Below, in pieces: positions 25,180-33,043 of a stretch of 34,575 bases of DNA. Source of the DNA: JAZLEZ01 sp045615505 (GTDB lineage: Bacteria; Spirochaetota; Spirochaetia; Sphaerochaetales; Sphaerochaetaceae); contig JAZLEZ010000025.1 in the NCBI GenBank assembly GCA_045615505.1, forward strand, positions 1-34,575, written 5' to 3'. Numbering within the stretch: position 1 is the stretch's first letter; the number at the start of each line of letters is the position of its first letter. A model generated the notes under the pieces. That model was given only the letters and a program-made list of their open reading frames with translations. It was not told where the DNA came from and ran no database searches. Both the position numbers and the translations under genes were made by a program.

Positions 25180-25185
25180 AAAGTT

Positions 25186-26769
25186 ATGGAAAATCTGATT
25201 GAAATTCACAGTTGTGCCTCAGAAAAATCCATTATGAGCTTCCCTTTGGGAGCTCTTTGTATCAAAACAGCTATCAACTGTGAGCCTGATTTACCCAAAG
25301 CTGTTGTATTTGAACATGTTCTCAATGATGATCCTATTCTCTGCGCCCGTCAGACTGCAAAGCGTTCACCTTTTGCCGTAGGATTGAGTGTTTACATCTG
25401 GAACTCGGGCTGGTTTGAAGTCTATGCCGAAGAGCTCAGAAAAATGCTTCCTGATACCATCATTTTTGCAGGTGGTCCCCAGATGTCCGCAGCTGTTTCT
25501 TCATGTCCCGAGTATCTGGATTTTATAGTATTGGGAGAAGGGGAGCTAAATACCGTTAAGGCTTTGAAAAATAATGAGAAAGGTATCATAAATCCTTCTA
25601 TACCGGATTTGGAAAAACTTAAATCTCCTTTTCTGTCGGGTAATTCCGATGTTCAAATGAAGGGTTCGGATTCCGTTTTATGGGAACTTACCAGAGGTTG
25701 CCCTTGCGGTTGTGCTTTCTGCTTTGAGAGTCGTGGTGGAAAAACAGTCCGCAATTATCCTTTTGACAGAATCGAGAGAGAACTTCATTATCTGATTGAT
25801 CATGAAATAGAGAATGTTTTCGTGCTTGATCCGACTTTCAATCTGAATATTGACAGAGCAAAGAAGATTTTGAAACTTCTTCTTTCAGATGCTCCTTACT
25901 ATATGCATTTTACATTTGAAATCAGGGCCGAATTTATAGATGAAGAACTTGCCGGTATGTTTGCAGAATTGAACTGTTCTCTTCAGATAGGTCTTCAGAG
26001 TTCCGATGAAAGAATTCTTGAAGGAATAGGACGCAAATTTAACAAGCAGGATTTTTTCCGTAAAGTGAAACTTCTTTCTTCAAGAGGTGTTGCATTCGGA
26101 CTGGATATTATTATCGGTCTTCCCGGAGATTCTCTTGATACATTCCGTAATACCATCGATTTTGCCGTTTCTCTTATGCCGAGTAATATTGATGTTTTCC
26201 GTTTGTCTCTACTTCCGGGGACCGAGCTTTCACGACAGAGTGAAAAACTCGGACTTGTTTCTTCTGATGACAGAGATTTTACCTTGAAATGCAGTGCGAC
26301 TTTTTCAGAGGAAGATATTGCCAAGGCTCTGATTCTCAGAAATTCTTTGGATTTATTTTACACAAAGGGACAGGCCTGCATGTGGATTCACTGCCTGCTT
26401 GAAACTCTGAATATCAGTGCCTGCAATCTGTTTTCGCTTTTTGCAAAATGGATGTCTCAGACAAACAGATCTCAAGATGAAGATATTTGGCTTCTTCAGG
26501 ATGATTTTGTTACATCTCTTCTGGAAAAAACTCAAAATAACAAACTGATTGACGCTATGAAGAGTTTTATGGAACTTCATCAGGGGCTTTGTTATGTTAC
26601 TGATACCTTTGAGGATGCTGTTATCGATTTAAAGTATCATCCGGATGATCTTGCAAAACTCGACAGAATCGGGTTGTCGGAATTTGTAAAAACTTACCGT
26701 CAAAAACGGTGCCGGATTATTCTTTCTTGGGATGATGAAGAGGGTGTTGTATGGAACAGGGTAAACTGA
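25186..26769 (+). CDS. B12-binding-domain radical SAM protein
   Basis: The product is 527 aa. Residues 1-130 resemble a cobalamin-binding (B12-binding) Rossmann domain (FAVGLSVYIWNSGWF, then IIFAGGPQMSAAV), though the histidine motif of true cobalamin ligands is not evident. The radical SAM domain follows with WELTRGCPCGCAFC, in which Cys172, Cys176 and Cys179 form the CX3CX2C iron-sulfur site. FGLDIIIGLPGDSLDTF and FRLSLLPGTEL are further conserved blocks. The C-terminal quarter (YTKGQACMWIHCLLETL onward) resembles the DUF4080 extension. Substrate unknown. The start codon is six bases after tRNA-Val, so the ribosome site lies in or next to the tRNA 3' end. It overlaps the SMUG1-like gene. 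Confidence 0.88.
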   Translation: MENLIEIHSCASEKSIMSFPLGALCIKTAINCEPDLPKAVVFEHVLNDDPILCARQTAKRSPFAVGLSVYIWNSGWFEVYAEELRKMLPDTIIFAGGPQMSAAVSSCPEYLDFIVLGEGELNTVKALKNNEKGIINPSIPDLEKLKSPFLSGNSDVQMKGSDSVLWELTRGCPCGCAFCFESRGGKTVRNYPFDRIERELHYLIDHEIENVFVLDPTFNLNIDRAKKILKLLLSDAPYYMHFTFEIRAEFIDEELAGMFAELNCSLQIGLQSSDERILEGIGRKFNKQDFFRKVKLLSSRGVAFGLDIIIGLPGDSLDTFRNTIDFAVSLMPSNIDVFRLSLLPGTELSRQSEKLGLVSSDDRDFTLKCSATFSEEDIAKALILRNSLDLFYTKGQACMWIHCLLETLNISACNLFSLFAKWMSQTNRSQDEDIWLLQDDFVTSLLEKTQNNKLIDAMKSFMELHQGLCYVTDTFEDAVIDLKYHPDDLAKLDRIGLSEFVKTYRQKRCRIILSWDDEEGVVWNRVN

Positions 26770-27470
26770 TTATTGACAGAACACGGGTTCTCCGAAATGA
26801 TGTTTCCTCTCTGTCATTTTCTTTTGACGGGTATGTTTACAATCCTCTTGAATATGCTTGGGCTGCTCACAGACAATTTCTTGAAAAGTATGTAAATCAT
26901 AAAGTGAATGTACTTTTTCTGGGTATGAATCCCGGTCCTTTCGGTATGATGCAGACAGGTATTCCTTTCGGAGAAATCAATGCAGTCAGAGAATATCTGA
27001 AAATTGATGCACCTGTTTTCAAACCCGAGAAAGAACATCCTGCACGCCCTGTTTTAGGTTTTGATACAAAACGCAGCGAGATTTCAGGTCAAAGGTTCTG
27101 GGGTTTAATCAAATCCGTTTATCCTGACCCGTTCGGGTTTTTCAAATATCAGACTGTATTTAATTATTGTCCTTTGGGGTTTCTTCTTAATACAAAAACC
27201 GCAAAAAACGAAACTCCGGATCATCTGATGAAGTCTGAACGCGATGAACTTGAAAGAATATGTTCTGTCTATTTGTCCGATATTATTGATATTCTGGGGC
27301 CTTCGATATTGGTCGGGGTGGGAAAATATGCTCAGAAAAAACTTGAATCAGTTGCTTCCAGGCAGCTTGTTTCTTCAATAATTCATCCCAGTCCCGGTAA
27401 TCCTCTGGCTAATGTAAATTGGGTGGAGAATACTCAACTCAAACTTAAGGAAATCGGTGCATGGTCTTGA
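26751..27470 (+). CDS. SMUG1-like single-strand-selective uracil-DNA glycosylase
   Basis: The product is 239 aa. NPLEYAWAAHRQFLEKY (31-47), FLGMNPGPFGMMQTGIPF (56-73, with Asn60 as the water-positioning residue) and HPSPGNPLANVNW (from His212) match the family-3 UDG/SMUG1 motifs. The family removes uracil and related lesions from DNA as the first step of base excision repair. The gene overlaps the radical SAM gene by 19 bases and IspE by 10, so the three are one transcription unit. Bacterial SMUG1-like proteins are less common than the Ung type but are known. Confidence 0.92.
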   Translation: MEQGKLIIDRTRVLRNDVSSLSFSFDGYVYNPLEYAWAAHRQFLEKYVNHKVNVLFLGMNPGPFGMMQTGIPFGEINAVREYLKIDAPVFKPEKEHPARPVLGFDTKRSEISGQRFWGLIKSVYPDPFGFFKYQTVFNYCPLGFLLNTKTAKNETPDHLMKSERDELERICSVYLSDIIDILGPSILVGVGKYAQKKLESVASRQLVSSIIHPSPGNPLANVNWVENTQLKLKEIGAWS

Positions 27471-28204
27471 GCGGTATTGCCTATCCGAAAATAAATCTCT
27501 GTCTTTATGTCGGCGAAAAGCGTCCTGATGGTTTTCATAATCTTATTTCCATTTTTCAACTTGTCAGAGATTCCGATTATTTTGATGAGATTTCTATATC
27601 GATTCTGCACGATGGTTGTTCTGAAATAGTTGTTTCGGGTTTGGATTTTATTGCCGATAAGGTTGAAAATACCATTTTTAAGGCTTCTTCGTTGTTTATA
27701 CAAAATGCAGGTTTGACAGACAGCCTTTCAATAAGGGTCAATAAGAAAATACCTTGTCTTGCAGGTCTCGGAGGCGGTTCTGCGGATGCGGCTTGCGTTC
27801 TTAAATTGCTCAACGGTTTCTATGGTAAATATTCCGATTCGGATTTGTCTTCTTTAGCTTTGCAAATAGGCAGTGATGTTCCGTTCTTTTTATGCAATTC
27901 CGACACTGCGGTTGTCGAAGGTCGGGGTGATATTATTACTCCTATAAGCTCAAGGTCTGATTTGTCTTTTATTATCGAAAGCGGATCAGAAGAGAAAAAG
28001 GGTACCGGTTTTGCTTATTCTGAGCTTGATAAGCGTCCTTCAGTTCCGTCTCTTCCGTCTCGATTTGATTTGGTCAGTATGTTTTTTTCTCCTGTTTCAC
28101 AGTGGAATTTCACTAATGATTTTGAATTTCTCTACTCTTTGATGCCCGGTTTGCATCTTACGGGAAGCGGTTCTTGGTTTTTCAGAGTGCAAGAGCATAA
28201 TTGA
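27461..28204 (+). CDS. ispE: 4-diphosphocytidyl-2-C-methyl-D-erythritol kinase
   Basis: The product is 247 aa. It is a GHMP kinase with Lys10 in AYPKINLCLYVGEKRPDGFH (residues 7-26), the glycine-rich ATP loop LAGLGGGSADAACVL (100-114) and Asp139 in IGSDVPFF. IspE phosphorylates CDP-methylerythritol in the non-mevalonate isoprenoid pathway, which also feeds undecaprenyl phosphate used by the glycan locus. The GSGSWFF motif near the end is present, but the chain stops about ten residues later. Typical IspE proteins are about 280-300 aa, so this copy is short, lacking a C-terminal strand and helix and having a compact middle. It overlaps the SMUG1-like gene. The stop codon overlaps the -35 of the tRNA-Gln promoter. 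Confidence 0.88.
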   Translation: MVLSGIAYPKINLCLYVGEKRPDGFHNLISIFQLVRDSDYFDEISISILHDGCSEIVVSGLDFIADKVENTIFKASSLFIQNAGLTDSLSIRVNKKIPCLAGLGGGSADAACVLKLLNGFYGKYSDSDLSSLALQIGSDVPFFLCNSDTAVVEGRGDIITPISSRSDLSFIIESGSEEKKGTGFAYSELDKRPSVPSLPSRFDLVSMFFSPVSQWNFTNDFEFLYSLMPGLHLTGSGSWFFRVQEHN

Positions 28205-28229
28205 CTTATTATTGTCCTTCTTTTACTAT
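28201..28229 (+). promoter_or_regulatory. Sigma-70-type promoter of tRNA-Gln
   Basis: TTGACT (28201-28206), a 17-bp spacer and TACTAT (28224-28229). The predicted start is about eight bases before the tRNA. The -35 contains the ispE stop codon. Confidence 0.7.
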
Positions 28230-28244
28230 TTGATTATCTGATTC

Positions 28245-28315
28245 TGGGATGTAGTGTAGCGGTAACACAGGAGCTTTTGGTGCTCCATTTGTAGGTTCGA
28301 CTCCTGCCATCCCAG
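28245..28315 (+). tRNA. tRNA-Gln (anticodon TTG)
   Basis: The acceptor stem is TGGGATG/CATCCCA with discriminator G, the usual tRNA-Gln ends. The D stem is GTGT/ACAC. The anticodon stem is GGAGC/GCTCC around TTTTGGT, giving anticodon TTG for codon CAA. The T arm is GTAGG/CCTGC with TTCGACT. CCA is not encoded. A short T-run follows directly, before the next gene's ribosome site. Confidence 0.96.
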
Positions 28316-28336
28316 CTTTTTTTTAGGAGGCTGGTT

Positions 28337-28627
28337 ATGAAAGATTATTCTAAAATTCAGGCTATAATTTCCGCTGTTATTCTGGTTGTACTTATTGGTA
28401 TTCTCATTGCCTTTGTTTATGTTGCAAATATGCTCAGTGATACTCTCAAATCTCTTGAGCCTGCAATTAATGAAGCTACAGCTACTTTGGAGAATTCTCA
28501 TTCAATTACAGATAGATTAAATGAAATTATGCCTCAGATAGAAAATGCTTTGATTTCGGGCGTAAAAGAAAACAGTACAAAGGTTTTGGAAAAATTTAAA
28601 TCCTTAGTTTCCTGTAAAGTAAATTGA
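28337..28627 (+). CDS. Small single-pass membrane protein of unknown function
   Basis: The product is 96 aa. A strong AGGAGG (28325-28330) lies six bases before the ATG. One hydrophobic helix (about residues 8-32) is followed by a soluble helical tail with heptad-like spacing (LKSLEPAINEATATLENS, then IMPQIENALI). The topology suggests a small anchored coiled-coil protein. I recognise no family. The last residues (SLVSCKVN) adjoin a truncated IS30 remnant, so the original C-terminus may have been altered by that insertion. It may be co-transcribed with tRNA-Gln, from which it is separated by 21 bases. Confidence 0.6.
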   Translation: MKDYSKIQAIISAVILVVLIGILIAFVYVANMLSDTLKSLEPAINEATATLENSHSITDRLNEIMPQIENALISGVKENSTKVLEKFKSLVSCKVN

Positions 28628-28634
28628 CCGTTTT

Positions 28635-29075
28635 TCATGCAACCTCCTTTGAGATTAAATTGAAAAACCTCAAAATCATAATCTGATTCTCAAACTCCTG
28701 TTTAAGTAATTGAGCAGGAGTTTTTCCTTTTAATATCTTTCTGGGATAATTGTTCATCCAATCCTGAATTGCTCTGACTTTTGGCTTAGAATAGCTTCCA
28801 ATAGAGCAGCCTTTAGGAATGAACCTTCTGATTATCCCATTCTGTCTTTCATTTGAACCTCTCTCACTTGCACAATAGGGATGGGCAAAGTAAATAGTGG
28901 TTCTGTTCTTTTTCCCAAGAGCTGATTTCTCAATTCCGGGAATATCCTGAAACTCAGAACCATTGTCAAACGTAATTGTTTTGAACAACCGTTTGAAATC
29001 GCCGGTACCAAGTTCTCTTTCCAAAGTTTCAAAGGCATGCACAACAGATTCTGCTGATTTGTCAGGAATAGTAGT
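28635..29075 (-). pseudogene. Truncated IS30-family transposase (C-terminal part)
   Basis: The minus strand encodes about 147 residues of an IS30-type DDE transposase: KTITFDNGSEFQDI with the second catalytic Asp, YFAHPYCASERGSNERQNG with the final Glu, IIRRFIPKG, and the terminal KTPAQLL block. The N-terminal helix-turn-helix and the first Asp of the DDE triad are missing, since full IS30 transposases exceed 300 aa. The open frame continues upstream to 29126, but those codons belong to another gene in a different frame (the AbiEii-like remnant). The junction is near 29065-29075. The copy cannot be active. Confidence 0.85.
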
Positions 29076-29166
29076 CTTTTTCCAAGACATCTCGTCTGTG
29101 CCCGGTTTCATTGTGTACTGTTTCAATCAATGTTCTGAAAGCATCACTATCTGTATGTAGTTTCAT
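29062..29166 (-). pseudogene. Remnant of an AbiEii/AbiGii-type toxin gene (first 33 codons)
   Basis: From the ATG at 29166 the minus strand reads MKLHTDSDAFRTLIETV, then HNETGHRRDVLEKDYY, and stops after one more codon. This is a very good match to the start of nucleotidyltransferase-fold AbiEii/AbiGii toxins, which commonly begin MKLH and contain EKDYY before the catalytic core. The rest is replaced by the IS30 fragment, so the toxin has been destroyed. The start overlaps the stop of the upstream frame by four bases (ATGA), as is usual in AbiE operons. AbiE systems are type IV toxin-antitoxin and phage-abortive systems. Confidence 0.65.
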
Positions 29167-29381
29167 GCAATTTCTCCTGTACTTGCTATTTTTCCTAGCT
29201 TTAATACAACATCCTTATTGTAGAAGTTGTTTGCCAAAGATAACAGTTTTACAAAATCCATCTTATACTTCTCAATATGGTTGAAAATCCGCCTATACGG
29301 ATTGTCTGCATCAACCGGAGCTTTATCCAATAAATCAATAGCATCAAGAATCTGAAGATACTCTTTCACACTGTCCCTCAA
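29163..29381 (-). pseudogene. Probable C-terminal remnant of the cognate antitoxin (AbiEi-like position)
   Basis: An open frame of 72 codons has only a TTG as first possible start, inside a direct repeat. It reads like the tail of a helical protein (YLQILDAIDLLDKAP, then YRRIFNHIEKYKMDFVKLL) and ends in LGKIASTGEIA, overlapping the AbiEii-like start by ATGA. Coupling to a toxin start is where the AbiEi antitoxin gene normally lies, but I see no AbiEi motif in this part. The 5' end appears cut off at the left edge of the recombinase module. It could also be an unrelated small gene. Confidence 0.4.
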
Positions 29382-29404
29382 GGTTGCAACACCTGTCCCT
29401 CAAG
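29371..29404. repeat. 12-bp direct repeat at the left edge of the recombinase module
   Basis: CTGTCCCTCAAG occurs at 29371-29382 and exactly again at 29393-29404, ten bases apart. Both copies are preceded by ACAC with a one-base shift. The pair lies between the truncated antitoxin-like frame and the serine recombinase, where an attachment site or operator would be expected. Confidence 0.6.
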
Positions 29405-29482
29405 ACTGCAAATAATCAGTCAATGGCAATACACTTTGTTTCCATCTTTGTGATGGGAGGATTGCAGAAAAGGAGTTTAACA

Positions 29483-31042
29483 GTGCAACAAGCTAAACGT
29501 GTTACATGTATCCCTGCAACTCTTACTCCTTTCACTTCCACCCCTATTGCAGAAAACCACAAGAGGCGTGTGGCAGGTTATGCCCGTGTATCTACTGACA
29601 ATGATGAGCAGTTTACATCCTATCAGGCTCAGGTTGACTACTACACAAACTTCATTAAGTCAAAAGATGACTGGGAGTTTGTGAAAGTGTATACAGACGA
29701 CGGAATCTCCGGAACAAGTACAAAGCATCGTGACGGATTCAACTCCATGATTGCGGATGCCCTTTCCGGAAGTATTGACCTCATCATTACAAAATCAGTT
29801 TCAAGATTTGCTCGAAACACGGTTGATAGTTTGACCACAATCAGAAAACTCAAGGATAAAGGTGTTGAAGTCTATTTTGAAAAAGAGAATATCTACACCT
29901 TTGACAGCAAGGGTGAAATGCTTCTGACAATAATGAGTTCTCTTGCACAGGAAGAATCCAGATCCATATCAGAGAATGTTACATGGGGTGTACGCAAGCG
30001 TTTTGCAGATGGTAAGGTTACAGTTCCTTTCAAACAGTTCTTGGGTTATGACCGTGGAGAAGACGGAAGCCTTGTTGTGAATCAAGAAGAAGCGGAAATC
30101 ATAAAATGGATTTACTCAATGTTCCTATCCGGCAAATCACCTTACACCATAGCAAAAGCTCTTACTGAAAAAGGTATTCCCACCCCTCGCGGAAACAAGG
30201 TCTGGAATCAAAGCACTGTTGTAAGCATTCTGTCCAATGAAAAGTACACAGGAAATGCCATATTGCAGAAAACCTATACACCGGACTTTCTTACAAAAAA
30301 GCGTAAAACCAACAACGGAGAAGTTCCAAAGTACTATGTTGAAAACAGCCATGAAGCCATTGTGACACAAGAGCAGTATGATATTGTTCAGCAGGAACTT
30401 AAGAATTCCAACCGCAGAGACTGTAAAGGCTTGTTTGCCGGAAAGCTCATCTGTTCTGAATGTGGCAGCACATTCGGATGCAAGGTGTGGCATTCCACCG
30501 ATAAGTACCGCTGCACAATCTGGAGATGTAACGGCAAATATGCAGGAAATCACAAGTGCTCCACCCCTCATCTGAAAGAGGAAGACATCAAGAATGCCTT
30601 TGTAAAAGCTGTGAATAAACTTCCGTTCAACCAGAAAGAAGTAGTATCCACCCTGAAAGAGTCGTTGTCCCAAATCCTTAATACCAGTGCTAAAGAAGCA
30701 GAACTTGAACATCTTGAAGCTGAAATTGCAGTCACTACAGAACTTGTCAAGAAAAGCCTGTCAGCTCCGATAACTGCATCTTCCGGAAACGGATCTTCAG
30801 GCTTTGACGGTTATGCTGTAAAGATTGCAGAACTGCAGAAACAACACAAGGAACTTTCTGTCAGTATTGCAGACATCAAACACCGAAAAGGGCTGATAAA
30901 CCAATACCTCAAAGAGCTTGAAAAACAGGAAAATCCAATAACAGAGTTTGACGAAAACATGTTCAACAGCCTTGTTGACCACGGAACCGTGTATCCGGAT
31001 GGGCATATTGTGTTTGTCTTCAAAGATGGAACAGAAATCTAA
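29483..31042 (+). CDS. Large serine recombinase (site-specific integrase/resolvase family)
   Basis: The product is 519 aa from a GTG at 29483 with AAAAGGAG seven bases upstream. The frame is open further to 29384, but no better start is seen. The catalytic domain has GYARVSTD with the nucleophile Ser37 and SVSRFARNTVD (about 105-115) with catalytic arginines. A recombinase domain follows (AKALTEKGIPTPRGNKVWN). A zinc ribbon opens with CSECG (Cys324 and Cys327) and is completed by CTIWRCNG and a later Cys. A C-terminal coiled coil follows. Large serine recombinases insert and excise mobile elements without host factors. Downstream cargo and adjacent remnants suggest a small integrative element. 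No excisionase gene is seen. Confidence 0.93.
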   Translation: MQQAKRVTCIPATLTPFTSTPIAENHKRRVAGYARVSTDNDEQFTSYQAQVDYYTNFIKSKDDWEFVKVYTDDGISGTSTKHRDGFNSMIADALSGSIDLIITKSVSRFARNTVDSLTTIRKLKDKGVEVYFEKENIYTFDSKGEMLLTIMSSLAQEESRSISENVTWGVRKRFADGKVTVPFKQFLGYDRGEDGSLVVNQEEAEIIKWIYSMFLSGKSPYTIAKALTEKGIPTPRGNKVWNQSTVVSILSNEKYTGNAILQKTYTPDFLTKKRKTNNGEVPKYYVENSHEAIVTQEQYDIVQQELKNSNRRDCKGLFAGKLICSECGSTFGCKVWHSTDKYRCTIWRCNGKYAGNHKCSTPHLKEEDIKNAFVKAVNKLPFNQKEVVSTLKESLSQILNTSAKEAELEHLEAEIAVTTELVKKSLSAPITASSGNGSSGFDGYAVKIAELQKQHKELSVSIADIKHRKGLINQYLKELEKQENPITEFDENMFNSLVDHGTVYPDGHIVFVFKDGTEI

Positions 31043-31107
31043 GTAAAATTAGATATACTAACCCATGTAATAGAAAAAAGTTGTAATGAACGCTATACTC
31101 ATAATAA

Positions 31108-32955
31108 ATGGAAAACTTTGAAACTCGGTTTATTTCAGTTCTTCGCAATTATATGTCCTCTGAGAATATCAATTATGCTTATTTATTATCTGGTCAATGG
31201 GGAATTGGGAAAACATATTTTTGTACTAAAACTCTCCCTGAACAATTAGGTAAGAGCAGAAAGGTTATTGACATCTCACTATATGGGAAAAAAACTGTTG
31301 ATGATATAAACAAAGATTTAATGCTTAAGCTAATAGGAATCCAAAGCAATGCAACCAAAGTATCAGAAATAATTAGGAAAACCTCTAATGAAGTTGATAA
31401 CACACAAATTAAGTTAGCATTTGCTGCATTTGGTTTTCTCAGTAGATATGCAATAAATGGTATCATAAAGAATATTAAACACATTAACATCAAAAAAGAT
31501 GTTTTGATTGTTTTTGATGATTTGGAACGTTGCGATTCTACAGTTCTTTCCGAATTTTTAGGGTACATCAATTCCACTTTTATAGAAACAGGTCATCATG
31601 TACTTTTTGTAGCTTATGAAGAAGAGTTAATAAAAAACTACGAGGAATTCTCTAATAAGAAAGAAAAACTAATTAGAACAACTTTCTACTATGAAGCAAA
31701 CATAAAAGAAACAGCTGCTTGTATAGTATCAAAAAGAGAAAACAGCTCACCTTCAAAAAAACTATTTGAAGATAAACAGAAGTTAAGCTGTTTGCCGGAA
31801 GCAATATTCAAAATTATGAATCTTCGAACATGGTTGTTTGCATTTGATCTTTTTGACAATGCTGTCTTTGCAGCAAAAATGCAAAACAATCCCTATATAA
31901 CAAATCTCTTTCTTATCATAATTCTTGACATTTATTATATGAACAACAATCCTCAGCTATTTAATGTAGATCCAGTTGAGTATTTGACTAATGACAACGT
32001 TGAAACAGTATCAAAAGCAATACGAAAAAATTTCAATATTCTGGCTGATGAAGGTTCTTTTTCTTTTTATGGTAGAGAATGGCGTTTAAGAAACAGAAAT
32101 GGATTCACTCCATATACTCGCATGCTTTCTGTTGAAGAATTTATAAAAACAAGGTTCTTTGATGTACAAAAATTCATTGAAGAGTTTGATGAAACATACC
32201 CAGTAGGAACAAAATATGAAAATGCTTATGTAGATATGTACAAAGTGCATTCTATGGATGAAACGTTATTAGGCGAAACTTGTTCTGTTATTATCGAAGG
32301 AATTCATGAAAATAAGTATTCAATAAGAAAGCTTATAAACTTAGATGCCACTTTTGAAAATCTTGAAAACGACGGATATCTTGCTTTATTATCTTATCCG
32401 TTTAGTTTTAGAGCAGATATTGCTCTATCACTAAAATCAAAAGATTCAGATGAAATAATGGATTTCTTGAATAGTTTTGAGGATCCTATTACCTCTTCTT
32501 ATGACTTTGCTTCTTTCTGCAAACAACAACCATCTTATATATCTGAAATACTGATTAAATGGCATGAAGAGTTTCATATAAACAATAATAAGAAAAACTT
32601 TGAGACCGTTTTTTCACATCTTGAAGAGTATCATTTCAACAATATTCCAAGTTTTGCAAAAGAAGAAATGGCAAAACAAATTGCTGAATATGATTTGATA
32701 AATCTATTTTTCTCGTTTAATTGCACCGCAATTGAGCGGTTTACTCAATATGTTGACAGCATCTCATATTGTTCAAATTGTGGAGAGATTTCTTCATATT
32801 ATTCTGAAATCACTCCATTAACAAAAATTAAAACTGTAATTGAAGCAAAATTGACCACTACTAAAAAAAGCAAAGAAAAAATAGAACTGCAATACCTTTG
32901 TAAGAAAATTCAGGAAGCATGCCTTAAATTGGAGGAAACCCACGGAACAAAATAA
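31108..32955 (+). CDS. KAP-family P-loop NTPase
   Basis: The product is 615 aa. Walker A is SGQWGIGKTYF (28-38). Walker B is VLIVFDDLERCD (132-143), the Asp-Asp-Leu-Glu-Arg form typical of KAP NTPases, followed by LGYINSTFIETGHHVLFVAY and the conserved NKKEKLIRTTF. A hydrophobic patch (FAAFGFLSRYAI) precedes Walker B, perhaps the membrane element often inserted in KAP proteins. The last 400 residues are helical with no recognised domain. KAP NTPases occur in phage-defence and mobile contexts. There is no Shine-Dalgarno sequence, and TATACT lies eight bases before the ATG. It is visibly more AT-rich than the glycan and housekeeping genes, which fits transfer. Confidence 0.85.
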   Translation: MENFETRFISVLRNYMSSENINYAYLLSGQWGIGKTYFCTKTLPEQLGKSRKVIDISLYGKKTVDDINKDLMLKLIGIQSNATKVSEIIRKTSNEVDNTQIKLAFAAFGFLSRYAINGIIKNIKHINIKKDVLIVFDDLERCDSTVLSEFLGYINSTFIETGHHVLFVAYEEELIKNYEEFSNKKEKLIRTTFYYEANIKETAACIVSKRENSSPSKKLFEDKQKLSCLPEAIFKIMNLRTWLFAFDLFDNAVFAAKMQNNPYITNLFLIIILDIYYMNNNPQLFNVDPVEYLTNDNVETVSKAIRKNFNILADEGSFSFYGREWRLRNRNGFTPYTRMLSVEEFIKTRFFDVQKFIEEFDETYPVGTKYENAYVDMYKVHSMDETLLGETCSVIIEGIHENKYSIRKLINLDATFENLENDGYLALLSYPFSFRADIALSLKSKDSDEIMDFLNSFEDPITSSYDFASFCKQQPSYISEILIKWHEEFHINNNKKNFETVFSHLEEYHFNNIPSFAKEEMAKQIAEYDLINLFFSFNCTAIERFTQYVDSISYCSNCGEISSYYSEITPLTKIKTVIEAKLTTTKKSKEKIELQYLCKKIQEACLKLEETHGTK

Positions 32956-33031
32956 ACATGTATATCACCATAAATAGCTACAGTTTGTTTTGTCACAGCA
33001 ACAATGTAATCTCAAGTCATGTAATTATAGG

Positions 33032-33037
33032 TATAAT
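33032..33037 (+). promoter_or_regulatory. -10 box before the AlbA_2/RecG-C-like gene
   Basis: TATAAT lies six bases before the ATG at 33044, with no clear -35. A transcript starting at the normal distance would begin at the start codon. Confidence 0.4.
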
Positions 33038-33043
33038 AAAGCA

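Noticed and set aside
29384..29482. N-terminal extension of the serine recombinase from the TTG at 29384
   Set aside because: The extra residues match no recombinase feature. The GTG at 29483 has a strong AAAAGGAG and places the catalytic serine at residue 37, near its usual distance from the start.
30137..30712. Open frame of about 190 codons on the minus strand inside the recombinase
   Set aside because: It lies wholly within the serine recombinase coding region, has no recognisable domain or ribosome site, and its composition is that of an antisense shadow.
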